Both the position numbers and the translations under genes were made by a program. Source: Gemmiger sp. (GTDB lineage: Bacteria; Bacillota; Clostridia; Oscillospirales; Ruminococcaceae). Taken from it: a stretch of 43,453 nucleotides of DNA. Where the stretch lies: assembly GCA_028710135.1 (NCBI GenBank), contig JAQUSS010000007.1, positions 1-43,453 on the forward strand. The letters are read 5' to 3'. The notes below the pieces were generated by a model that was given only the letters and a program-made list of their open reading frames with translations, had not been told where the DNA came from and searched no databases. Of the stretch, positions 17,920 through 26,810 are shown piece after piece. Numbering within the stretch: the stretch's first letter is position 1; each line of letters starts with the position of its first letter.

Positions 17920-19050
17920 ATGGAATACCGCGTAAACCGCCACGGCGGTGAAAAAACCAGCCTGTTGGGCCTGGGCATGATGCGCCTGCCCCTGCGCGAC
18001 CCTGCCGACCCTACCAGCATTGACGAAGAAAAAGCACAGCAGATTGTAGATTACGCCTACGCGCATGGGGTCAACTACTTCGACACCGCCTACCCCTACC
18101 ATGGCCGTATGTCCGAAAAATTTTGCGGCCGCGCCCTGGCCCGCTACCCCCGGCAAAGCTACCACCTGGCCAGCAAGCTGCCGGGCTGGCTGGTAAACGG
18201 TGCCGAGGATGTGCCCCGCCTGTTTGAGGAGCAGCTGCAAAACTGCCAAACCCCCTATTTTGATTTTTACCTCTGCCATTCGGTGCACGAGGAAAACTGG
18301 CCCCGCTACCAGGCCGCCAACGCCTACGCCCAGCTGGACGAGCGCCGCCAAAAGGGGCAAATCCACAACCTGGGCTTCTCCTTCCACGGCGGGGTGCCGC
18401 TGCTGAAGGAGGTTTTGGCCGCCGGCAAGTGGGATTTTGTTCAGCTTCAGCTCAATTATTTTGATTGGGATTACCAGGATGCCCGCACCAAATACGAGCT
18501 TTGCGCCGCCGCCGGGTTGCAGGTGGTGGTGATGGAGCCGGTGCGGGGCGGCGGCCTTGCCACCCTGTGCGATAGCGCCGCAGCCCTGCTGCAACAGGCT
18601 GCGCCGGATGCCAGCCTTGCCCGCTGGGCCATCCGCTGGGCCGCCGGGTTGCCGGGGGTGCTGTGCGTGTTATCGGGGATGTCTACCCTGGAGCAGGTGG
18701 TGGATAACACCGCCGCTATGGCCCCCTTCATCCCTCTTACCACCGCCGAGCAGGCCACCCTGGCCGATGCCTTGGCCGCCATCAAGGCGCAAAAGCTGGT
18801 GCCCTGCACCACCTGCAAGTACTGTATGCCCTGCCCCGCCGGGGTAAACATCCCGGGGATGCTGCGCATTTATAACGAGTACCGCCTGCACGGCGAAATT
18901 CCCGCCCGCCTGCGCGAAAGCTACAACGAAGCGCCCGAACCCACCCGCGCCGCGCATTGCGTGGCCTGCGGCAAGTGCAAGGCCCAGTGCCCCCAGCAGA
19001 TTGATATCCCCGCCCACATGGCCACCATCGCCGCCCTGGCAAAGGAATAA
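17920..19050 (+). CDS. Aldo/keto reductase with C-terminal 4Fe-4S ferredoxin-like domain
   Basis: RHGGEKTSLLGLGMMRLPL..GVNYFDTAYPYHGRMSE..YFDFYLCHSVHEENW; C-terminal CTTCKYCMPCPAGVNIP and CVACGKCKAQCPQQIDIP. Starts 1 nt after the maturase stop. Confidence 0.9.
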   Translation: MEYRVNRHGGEKTSLLGLGMMRLPLRDPADPTSIDEEKAQQIVDYAYAHGVNYFDTAYPYHGRMSEKFCGRALARYPRQSYHLASKLPGWLVNGAEDVPRLFEEQLQNCQTPYFDFYLCHSVHEENWPRYQAANAYAQLDERRQKGQIHNLGFSFHGGVPLLKEVLAAGKWDFVQLQLNYFDWDYQDARTKYELCAAAGLQVVVMEPVRGGGLATLCDSAAALLQQAAPDASLARWAIRWAAGLPGVLCVLSGMSTLEQVVDNTAAMAPFIPLTTAEQATLADALAAIKAQKLVPCTTCKYCMPCPAGVNIPGMLRIYNEYRLHGEIPARLRESYNEAPEPTRAAHCVACGKCKAQCPQQIDIPAHMATIAALAKE

Positions 19051-19130
19051 ACCCAGCCGCGCCCCGCCGGTGGCCCCGCAAAAATAAAATTCGAGAATAA
19101 AAATCAAAGCTGCAAAATAGAAACGCAAAA

Positions 19131-19165
19131 AACGCCCGCCCCACAAAAATGTGGGGCGGGCGTTG
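19131..19165. terminator. Bidirectional terminator between AKR and gap
   Basis: AACGCCCGCCCCACA-AAAA-TGTGGGGCGGGCGTT between convergent genes. Confidence 0.75.
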
Positions 19166-19182
19166 CGATTTATGGTGTTCGC

Positions 19183-20211
19183 TTACAGTTCAGCGAAATA
19201 TTTAATGGTGCGAACCATCTGGCTGGTGTAGCTGTTCTCGTTGTCGTACCAAGCAACAACCTGCACCTGTGCGGTGTCGTCGTCGATTTTGGTAACCATG
19301 GTCTGGGTGGCATCGAACAGGCTGCCGAACTTCATGCCGATAACGTCCGAGGAAACGATCTCGGCTTCGTTATAGCCAAAGCTGGCGCTGGCAGCGGCCT
19401 TCATGGCGGCGTTGATGCTCTCTTTGGTAACATCTTTGCCCTTCACAACGGCAACCAGGATGGTGGTGGAACCGGTGGGCACAGGCACGCGCTGGGCAGA
19501 ACCAATCAGCTTGCCGTTCAGCTCCGGGATAACCAGGCCGATGGCCTTGGCGGCGCCGGTGGAGTTGGGCACGATGTTCTGGGCACCGGCACGAGCGCGG
19601 CGCAAATCACCCTTGCGCTGGGGGCCATCAAGGATCATCTGGTCGCCGGTGTAGGCGTGAACCGTGGTCATGATGCCCGAAACGATCGGGTAGAGGTTAT
19701 TCAGGGTGTTGGCCATGGGGGCCAGGCAGTTGGTGGTGCAGGAAGCAGCCGAGATGATCTGGTCATCGGCAGTCAGCACGTTCTCGTTGACGGAGAACAC
19801 GATGGTCTTCAGGTCGTTGCCGGCGGGGGCAGAGATGACAACCTTCTTGGCACCGGCGGCAATGTGCGCCATGCTCTTCTCTTTGCTGGTGTAGAAACCG
19901 GTGCATTCCAGAACAACGTCAACACCGATGGTGCCCCAGGGGCAATCCTTCGCATCTTTAACGGCGTAGATTTTGATCTCCTGGCCGTCAACGATGATGG
20001 AATCCTCGGTGGACTCAACCGTGTGCTTTTCCTCACCGATCTTGCCCATGAAAGAGCCCTGTGCGGTGTCGTACTTCAGCAGGTGTGCCAGCATTTTGGG
20101 GCTGGTCAGATCGTTGATAGCGACAACTTCGTAGCCATCCGCCTCAAACATCTGCCGGAAAGCCAGACGGCCAATGCGGCCAAAACCATTGATTGCAACT
20201 TTAACAGCCAT
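19183..20211 (-). CDS. gap: Glyceraldehyde-3-phosphate dehydrogenase
   Basis: [88 protein letters not shown]. Confidence 0.97.
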   Translation of the reverse strand: MAVKVAINGFGRIGRLAFRQMFEADGYEVVAINDLTSPKMLAHLLKYDTAQGSFMGKIGEEKHTVESTEDSIIVDGQEIKIYAVKDAKDCPWGTIGVDVVLECTGFYTSKEKSMAHIAAGAKKVVISAPAGNDLKTIVFSVNENVLTADDQIISAASCTTNCLAPMANTLNNLYPIVSGIMTTVHAYTGDQMILDGPQRKGDLRRARAGAQNIVPNSTGAAKAIGLVIPELNGKLIGSAQRVPVPTGSTTILVAVVKGKDVTKESINAAMKAAASASFGYNEAEIVSSDVIGMKFGSLFDATQTMVTKIDDDTAQVQVVAWYDNENSYTSQMVRTIKYFAEL

Positions 20212-20302
20212 AGTAAATATCCTCCCAAGATTGTTTTTTGCGCTTCCTAAAAACAAGCGGTGCGCCGCCTTACGGCAGGTTGCCGCTAACGGGTACATGA
20301 TT

Positions 20303-20331
20303 ATTGTAGCCTATTCTGCGCCAAACTGCAA
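20303..20331 (-). promoter_or_regulatory. SigA-type promoter for gap
   Basis: Minus strand TTGCAG (20331-20326), 17 bp, TACAAT (20308-20303). Confidence 0.6.
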
Positions 20332-20451
20332 GGGCGTTGTTATTCTTTTAACACAAAAAAGCAACTTTTTTTATAAATTCCCCATAAATCCTATTTTGAT
20401 GGCCGGTTTTTTCCCGTTCTATGGCCAAATTGCCATCCAACAATTAAAATT

Positions 20452-21279
20452 TTAATTCTTTTTTTCACCGGGCGTTTGGGGTGCCGGGGCCTCGGGCGGG
20501 GCGGGCAGGCAGGGGCCGGTAGCCACCCAGGCAGCGCCCAGCCCACACAGCCCCAGCAGCCCGTAGCCCAGCGCCACAAACAGCTGCGCCGCACCCGCCG
20601 CGCCGCTAAAAAACGCCACCGCCGTGTAGGGCAGCTCGGCACAGGTGGCCAGCAAAAACACCAGCAGCCCGCGGAAATATACCTCCTGCCCACAGGGGGA
20701 GCCGGGCAGGTAAAACCGCTTGGCCAGCGAAGCGAGAAACAGCAGCACCGCCATGGCGCTAAGTACACACAGCACCATGCCCACCCGGCTAACAGCAGGC
20801 GGGGCCAGCACAAAGCGCTCCATCAGCACCAGCGCGGGGGCTGCCAGGCCCGCCAAACTCCCCCAGGCGGAGGGTAGGCCGGTCTCGGCGGTGGCCGGGG
20901 CAAAGCTATCCCGCCCGCGCAGCAAAAGCCATGCTGCCGCCACCAAAAGCAGCACCCCACGCGCGCCATCCCACAGGGTACCGTTTACAATATCCATTCC
21001 TTTTAGCAGCGCGGCTACCCCCGCCACCCCAAAGGCCCCGCCGGTAACACACAGCAGCACACCCAGCCGGGGTGCCGCCGCCACAAAGCCCGCCGGGCGC
21101 AGTGCGGCAAACCGGCTGCCCACCAGGGCCACCGCCGCGCACACGCCCACCGGCAGGTAATGCCAACCGACCCACACCGTTGGGAAGCCGGTTCCCGCCT
21201 CCAAAAGGGCGCAGACCGAAACGGCGCAGCCCAGTGCCAAAGCCAGGCAGATGCCAAAGCCGATCTTCGCTTGCTTCAT
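20452..21279 (-). CDS. Hypothetical multi-TM membrane protein
   Basis: MKQAKIGFGICLALALGCAVSVCALLEAG..; several hydrophobic segments; TAGGAG RBS upstream of ATG 21279. No family recognised. Confidence 0.65.
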   Translation of the reverse strand: MKQAKIGFGICLALALGCAVSVCALLEAGTGFPTVWVGWHYLPVGVCAAVALVGSRFAALRPAGFVAAAPRLGVLLCVTGGAFGVAGVAALLKGMDIVNGTLWDGARGVLLLVAAAWLLLRGRDSFAPATAETGLPSAWGSLAGLAAPALVLMERFVLAPPAVSRVGMVLCVLSAMAVLLFLASLAKRFYLPGSPCGQEVYFRGLLVFLLATCAELPYTAVAFFSGAAGAAQLFVALGYGLLGLCGLGAAWVATGPCLPAPPEAPAPQTPGEKKN

Positions 21280-21760
21280 AAACACGCTCCTACGTATCAA
21301 ATTGCCAAAAAACCAAGCATTTTGCAGCGCCGGGGCAAACGCCCGCCGCCCTTTGTAAAATGCCGCCGATTTTTAGGCGGTTTGTTGTAACGCCGCCCCC
21401 TGCGGGGCACGGCAGGCAAAGGGGAATTGCAAAAAACACGGCACAAGCCGGTGCAGGGCGGCATATTTTTGCCCCCCGGCGCATAGCTTTAGGGTAAGGG
21501 GGGCAAGCTGTGCCCCCTTTGCGCCCTTTTTGTGTTTGCCGCTTGCCGCTTTGCCTTTATATATGGTATACGCCCTGCTATCGGCCCCCTACTTTGCCGT
21601 TTTGCGGTTTTGCGTGGGGTGCCGCCAAAGGGCGGGCAGGCGGTGGCCTGCTTGCCGCCGCCTTTTGCTTTCGCACCTCTTTATTGTATTCCCCCCCGCC
21701 ACAATTTGCAAGGGCGCACCGCCCGCGCAGCAAAAAAGCATCATCAGGAGGATTTGCCCT

Positions 21761-22822
21761 ATGAAGCACCGCCCACCCGCCCTTTTTTCAGCGCAGCGTA
21801 CCCTTGTAGCCGCCGCGCTGCTGGCCGTGCTGGCGGCGGCAGCCCCCTTTTTGTGCCTGCTGCCCCTGCCCGGGGCCAGCACCGGCGATACAGGCCCCGC
21901 TGGCAATACCGGCAATACTGGTGATACCGCCCGCGCCCTGCCCACCGCGCCGCCCGCCGCCACAGCTGCCCCCACGGCCCCGCCCACCCAGGAGCCACTT
22001 TTGGTTTGGGACGAAGGTACCGGCCAGCTTGAAACCCTATCGGTGGAGGAATACCTGGTGGGGGCTGCTGCCTGCGAGGTGCCCATCACCTGGCCGGACG
22101 AAGCCATCCGCGCCCAGATGGTGGCCTGCCACAGTTACATTTTGTACCAAAAAGCCAACGGCAGCAACCAAAACGGCGGCTACCTGACGGTAAACAGCAG
22201 CCAGTGCAGCGGCTGGGCCACCAAGGCGGTGTTATCCAGCCGCTGGGGGGACGATTACGGCAAAAACTACGCCCGGTTGCAGCTTTTGGCCCAAAGCGTG
22301 CAGTACAGCCTGCTGCTTTACGAGGGCGAGCCCGCCGCCGCCTGCTACCATGCCATCAGTGCGGGGCAAACCCAGGCCAGCCAAAATGTTTGGAAGGAGG
22401 CCCTGCCCTACCTGCAAGGGGTAGATTCCAACTGGGACCGCTACGCCGATGGCTACGAGGTGAGCATCCAATATTCCTCCCAGCAGATGCGGGATGCACT
22501 CTCGATGAATTTGGGGGTAACGCCCGAGGGTGACCCCAACACCTGGGTGGGCGATACCACCTGGGATGCCGCCGGGTATGTGGAAAGTATCTCGCTGGCC
22601 GGGCAAAGCTTTCGCGGCACGGCGGTGCGCAGCGCGCTCAATTTGCGCAGCGCCTGCTTTGCCATTGCCTGGCAGGGCAGCCAGTTTGTGCTAACCACCC
22701 GGGGCTACGGCCACGGGGTTGGCCTTAGCCAATATGGCGCTTGCGCCATGGCAAAGGGCGGCAGCACCTGGCAGCAAATTTTGGCCTACTACTACCCTGG
22801 CACCACCCTGGGGCAGGGGTGA
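21761..22822 (+). CDS. SpoIID/LytB domain-containing protein
   Basis: LSVEEYLVGAAACEVPITWPDEAIRAQMVACHSYILYQ..GYGHGVGLSQYGACAMAKGGSTWQQILAYYYPGTTL. AGGAGG RBS before ATG 21761. Confidence 0.88.
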   Translation: MKHRPPALFSAQRTLVAAALLAVLAAAAPFLCLLPLPGASTGDTGPAGNTGNTGDTARALPTAPPAATAAPTAPPTQEPLLVWDEGTGQLETLSVEEYLVGAAACEVPITWPDEAIRAQMVACHSYILYQKANGSNQNGGYLTVNSSQCSGWATKAVLSSRWGDDYGKNYARLQLLAQSVQYSLLLYEGEPAAACYHAISAGQTQASQNVWKEALPYLQGVDSNWDRYADGYEVSIQYSSQQMRDALSMNLGVTPEGDPNTWVGDTTWDAAGYVESISLAGQSFRGTAVRSALNLRSACFAIAWQGSQFVLTTRGYGHGVGLSQYGACAMAKGGSTWQQILAYYYPGTTLGQG

Positions 22823-22937
22823 CGCGCTTTTTCCCGCAAAGGGCTTGTTGCCCGCAAAAGAGCCTTTGCCGAGTAGGGGCGGTTGGTTTCCACCCCGGGG
22901 CTTTGCCGTGCTTTCTTTTTACTGGTAAAACCGATAA

Positions 22938-23192
22938 AATGCCTGTATAATATTTGAGCGCATTCACCCCTTTAGCGATGGGAACGGCCGCACCGGCAGG
23001 CTGCTGATCAATTACGAGATGCTTCGCAACGAGCTGCCGCCCGTTATTATCCCCTTTGCGCAGCGGGCAGACTATATGGGAATGCTGGCAGAGCAGAACG
23101 CCCCCGCCCTGGCCGGGCTGCTGAAAGCCCAAAGTGCCGTGGAGCAGGAACGCATCACCAGCATTCTGCACGCCCCGGTTGTGGAACCGTGA
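22938..23192 (+). pseudogene. Remnant of a Fic-domain protein (C-terminal part only)
   Basis: Open frame, no start codon, preceded by in-frame TAA at 22935: NACIIFERIHPFSDGNGRTGRLLINYEMLRNELPPVIIPFAQRADYMGMLAEQNAPALAGLLKAQSAVEQERITSILHAPVVEP*. HPFSDGNGRTGR is the Fic motif HPFxxGNGR. Not in the ORF track. Confidence 0.8.
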
Positions 23193-23291
23193 CGCAAACC
23201 GAAACAAAAATCCTGCCCAGGTTTGTAAACTAGGCGCATAACCCCGCCGCCCCCAGCCTAACGGCTGGGGGCGGCTGGGCTATATGCTTGA

Positions 23292-24656
23292 TTATGCTTG
23301 GGCCGATTTGGTTTTCGATTTTTGCGTGCCGGGCATTTTGCGGAAGGCCCGCACCATCAGCACAGCAGAGAGGATGGTTGCCAAAAAATCGCTGACGGGC
23401 TGGGCGCAAAAGATGCCAACGGTGCCCAAAAACCTGGGCAGGATATAAATAAACGGCACCAGGGCCACCACCTGCCGCAGCAGGGTGATGATGCTGGAGG
23501 CGTTCGGTTGCCCGATAGACTGAAAAAAGGTGGTGGCCAGCATCACAAAGCCAAGCACCGGCGCAATCATAAAATTTAGGCGCAGCGCCGGTACCCCAAT
23601 TTCCAACAGTTCTCCCCCGCCAAACAGATGAATCAGCGCTACCGGGAAGCACTCGGTAAGCGTCCAGATTACCGTTGTTACCCCCACCGAAAAAAGGGCC
23701 GCCTGGGTAAAGGTCTGCTTTACCCGGGCATAATTGCCCGCACCATAGTTGTAGCCGATGATGGGCTGGATGCCCTGGCTGATGCCGCTGGCCGGCATGA
23801 TGATAAAGGTCATCACGCTGGAAACAACAGCATAGGCGCTGATGGCAACATCGCCGCCATATTTGCCAAGCTGCCCGTTATACACCAGCGCAATAAAGCC
23901 CATGGCCATCTGCGCAATCCAAAAGGCAAAGCCGCAGCCTAACAGCTTTTTCCCAATCAAAAAATCGGGGCGCAGGTTCGCTTTCCCGGTTTCCACCAGG
24001 GTTTTGCCACCAAACAGCAGCCACCCGCCAAACAGGGTGGATACCCCTTGGCCAATAACCGTGGCGGCCGCCGCACCCGCCACGCCCCACCGGAACCCCA
24101 CCACAAACAGCGCGTCCAGCAGGATGTTGGTGATGGCCCCCACGCCCGTTACGCACATACCAAGAACCGGCTTGCCCGATACCCGCACAAAATCGCAAAA
24201 CACCAAGGTCAGCCCTTGAAACACGCAGCCCAGCGCAACGATGTTGTAATATTGCAGGGCCAGCGCGTAGGTGGTTTCGGTCACCCCAAACAGGGTGAGC
24301 AGGGGCTTTGAAAATACCAGCAAGATGGCCGTTAAAAGCAGTTCAAAAAAAATGGTGAGGAAAAATGCGGTGCCAAAGGCGGCATTGGCCTTTTTGTTCT
24401 CCTGTTGGCCCCGGAACAGGGTAAACAGGGTGGAGCCACCGGCGCTGCACATCAGCCCAAACGCCATCATCATAAACGAGAGCGGAAAGCAGATGGAAAG
24501 GGCCGCCAGCGCCGTGCTGCCGCTAAAATTGCCGATGAAAATACGGTCTACAATATTGTAAATGGCCGTGATGAGGAGCGAGATTGCCGCCGGGATGGAA
24601 AACCGTAAAATCAGCGGGAAAAGCTTTCCGTTTGCATAATCAGCCTGTTGCTTCAT
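23292..24656 (-). CDS. MATE family efflux transporter
   Basis: MKQQADYANGKLFPLILRFSIPAAISLLITAIYNIVDRIFIGNFSGSTALAALSICFPLSFMMMAFG; TM-rich; overlaps the marR stop. Confidence 0.92.
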   Translation of the reverse strand: MKQQADYANGKLFPLILRFSIPAAISLLITAIYNIVDRIFIGNFSGSTALAALSICFPLSFMMMAFGLMCSAGGSTLFTLFRGQQENKKANAAFGTAFFLTIFFELLLTAILLVFSKPLLTLFGVTETTYALALQYYNIVALGCVFQGLTLVFCDFVRVSGKPVLGMCVTGVGAITNILLDALFVVGFRWGVAGAAAATVIGQGVSTLFGGWLLFGGKTLVETGKANLRPDFLIGKKLLGCGFAFWIAQMAMGFIALVYNGQLGKYGGDVAISAYAVVSSVMTFIIMPASGISQGIQPIIGYNYGAGNYARVKQTFTQAALFSVGVTTVIWTLTECFPVALIHLFGGGELLEIGVPALRLNFMIAPVLGFVMLATTFFQSIGQPNASSIITLLRQVVALVPFIYILPRFLGTVGIFCAQPVSDFLATILSAVLMVRAFRKMPGTQKSKTKSAQA

Positions 24657-25096
24657 TCGTTTTCCCCCTTGGGCATGGCCTTTGCCAGCTTGTTGAGGGT
24701 GCGCACCACGGTTTGCACCTCCGCCTCGCTTACCTCCCCCATGTTTGCGGCCCACTGCGCATGGTAGCGCGTTACATATTTTTCCTCGTATTCCTTGCCC
24801 AGCGCGGTCAGGGCAACCAGCGTTACCCGCTTATCGGCGGGGCAGATATCTTTTTGAACCGCGCCTTTCTCCTCCAATTCGTTGAGGAGCTTGGTTACGC
24901 TGGGGGTGGTGATGTTGAGCTGGCGGCTAACATCGCTGACCCGCACTGCCTCCCCATCCGCCCCCAGGCGGGCGATGGCATCCAAAATATGGATATGGCG
25001 GGGCTTAAACCCGGCCGGGAGCTGTTTCATTTCTTGCGTGATGGTTTTTGCAACAAAGCAGCTATCCAGCAGCGCCTTGATTTGGTTAGAATCCAT
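24653..25096 (-). CDS. MarR family winged-helix regulator
   Basis: VRVSDVSRQLNITTPSVTKLLNELEEKGAVQKDICPADKRVTLVALTALGKEYEEKY: MarR wHTH and wing. GGAGG RBS upstream of ATG 25096. Confidence 0.9.
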   Translation of the reverse strand: MDSNQIKALLDSCFVAKTITQEMKQLPAGFKPRHIHILDAIARLGADGEAVRVSDVSRQLNITTPSVTKLLNELEEKGAVQKDICPADKRVTLVALTALGKEYEEKYVTRYHAQWAANMGEVSEAEVQTVVRTLNKLAKAMPKGENE

Positions 25097-25114
25097 GGTT
25101 TTTGCCTCCAATCA

Positions 25115-25168
25115 TTACTATAGATAATTATCTTTAGTAAGTATAGGACGAAAAAACAACCTTGTCAA
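25115..25168 (-). promoter_or_regulatory. Consensus promoter with 26-bp palindromic operator upstream of marR-MATE
   Basis: Minus strand TTGACA (25168-25163), 17 bp, TATACT (25145-25140), immediately followed by TTACTAAAGATAA-TTATCTATAGTAA (25140-25115, 12 of 13 arm positions pair). Confidence 0.75.
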
Positions 25169-25291
25169 CCGGCAGAAAGCATTTTGTTCCCCAGTTTGTG
25201 CCGCGCCCGCTGTGCGGTTTGCTGTGCGCGTTGCCCTGCCGCGTGCCCGCCAAAACCGGTGTTCTCCCCTCTGCCGCCGAGCGGGGGGCAA

Positions 25292-25330
25292 AAAACACCG
25301 GCCATGGCTTTGCGCTATGGCCGGTGTTTT
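25292..25330. terminator. Intrinsic terminator for the SBP-HK-RR operon
   Basis: AAAACACCGGCCATGGC-TTTGC-GCTATGGCCGGTGTTTT, 16 of 17 paired, just beyond the end of the response regulator gene. Confidence 0.75.
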
Positions 25331-25370
25331 ATAAAATTTTACCGTTTGCTCATTTTACCGTTTGCCCGGT

Positions 25371-26810
25371 TTACCGCTTGCCCAGTTGCCCGGCTTTGCG
25401 GTACTCGGTGGGGGTGATGCCCACATTCTGTTTGAATACCTTCAAAAAGTTTTTTTCATCGGTAAAGCCCACCTTATGGCCAATTTCTCCCACCCGGTAC
25501 TCGGTTTCGGTCAACAGCCGCTTGGCTTCCTCCACCCGCAGGGTTTGCAGGTAGCTTACAAAATTGCTGCCCACATACTGCTTGAACAGCAGCGAAAACA
25601 GCGAGTAATTCATCGATACCTCGTTGCTTACCACCGCCATGTTGAGCGATTGCGCGTAGTTGTTGCGCATAAACACCACGGCATCGCGTATTTTTTGCTT
25701 ATTGTGGTAATCGTCAAACTCGTGCGCAAGGCGCTGGGTAAAGGCATCCATCCAGCCGCCCAGCGCGGCCAAATATTCCTGCACGCTGGCATAGCGCCAT
25801 ATATCCGCAATGTTATCCAAATCCTCGTCCACCGGCAGCATGGTGCGGTAGGTGGCGGCCAACTGCTTGGCCAAGGCCCGCGCGGCATCGCCCATGGCCT
25901 CGGGCGTTAGCAGGTTATTTTGCACACGCAGGGTAAGGGCTTCCACCTGGGTGTAGGCTTCCCGCCAGCGTGAAACCCCCACCAGCTGGGTAATTTTTTG
26001 TATCTCCTTTTCCTCCACCACCCCGGCGGCGGTTTCCTCGGCGGGGGGCTGCCAGGCCAGGCAGCAGGCCCCGGGCGCAAAGTAGGCGCGGCGGTAGGCG
26101 GTGGCGGCCTCGGCACAGGCCATGTTCAGCTCGGCCAGGCCATGGTGCAACGCACTTTGGCCCAGCCGGGCGGTGGGGTCGGCATCGGTGGGGGTATCGG
26201 GCGGCACAATTAAAATGCAGTTGCCCCGTATATCGTGGATGGGCTGCTCCAGCAGGGGCGGCAAAGCCCCGGGTTGCAGGTGGCTGTAAAGCACGGTGTA
26301 GCCGCTTGGCGGGAAGGTTGCCGCATAGCGGGCCAGCAGTTTTTCCCGCTCGGCTGTGGGGATGCTGCCATCCAGCGCCAGGTAGCGCAGGGCTTGGCGG
26401 CGCAGCTGCTCGGTGTTTTCGCACTCGTGGCGGGCGGTGCTCAACTCGTTTTCCAGCTTTTGCAGGGTATCGTACAGCTTTTGCCGCTCCACAGGTTTTA
26501 GCAGGTAATCGCGCACACCGCCGCGCAGCATTTCCACCGCATAGTTAAAATCATCGTACCCGCTTACCACAATGGCAAGGGGCGGGTGGGGCAGGCTTTT
26601 GGTGCGCTGCATCAGCTCAATGCCATCCATGCCCGGCATACGGATATCGGTAATCAAAACCTCCACCGGCTGGGCGTGCAAAATTTCCAGCGCCTGCTGG
26701 CCGTTGCGGGCTTCCAGCACCGTTTCCACCGGCACCGGGGCGCGGCGCAGCATGGCAACCAGCCCCTGCCGAATCAACTTTTCATCCTCCACCACGAGTA
26801 TGGTTTTCAT
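25371..26810 (-). CDS. YesN-type response regulator (REC plus AraC HTH)
   Basis: MKTILVVEDEKLIRQGLVAMLRR..VLITDIRMPGMDGIELM..; C-terminal NYSLFSLLFKQYVGSNFVSYLQTLRVEEAKRLLTETEYRVGEIGHKVGFTDEKNFLKVFKQNVGITPTEYRK. Confidence 0.93.
   Translation of the reverse strand: MKTILVVEDEKLIRQGLVAMLRRAPVPVETVLEARNGQQALEILHAQPVEVLITDIRMPGMDGIELMQRTKSLPHPPLAIVVSGYDDFNYAVEMLRGGVRDYLLKPVERQKLYDTLQKLENELSTARHECENTEQLRRQALRYLALDGSIPTAEREKLLARYAATFPPSGYTVLYSHLQPGALPPLLEQPIHDIRGNCILIVPPDTPTDADPTARLGQSALHHGLAELNMACAEAATAYRRAYFAPGACCLAWQPPAEETAAGVVEEKEIQKITQLVGVSRWREAYTQVEALTLRVQNNLLTPEAMGDAARALAKQLAATYRTMLPVDEDLDNIADIWRYASVQEYLAALGGWMDAFTQRLAHEFDDYHNKQKIRDAVVFMRNNYAQSLNMAVVSNEVSMNYSLFSLLFKQYVGSNFVSYLQTLRVEEAKRLLTETEYRVGEIGHKVGFTDEKNFLKVFKQNVGITPTEYRKAGQLGKR

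Noticed and set aside
23246-23275. Hairpin GCCGCCCCCAGCC-TAAC-GGCTGGGGGCGGC near the MATE 3' end as an intrinsic terminator
   Set aside because: Strong stem but no adjacent T-tract on either strand, so function is uncertain.
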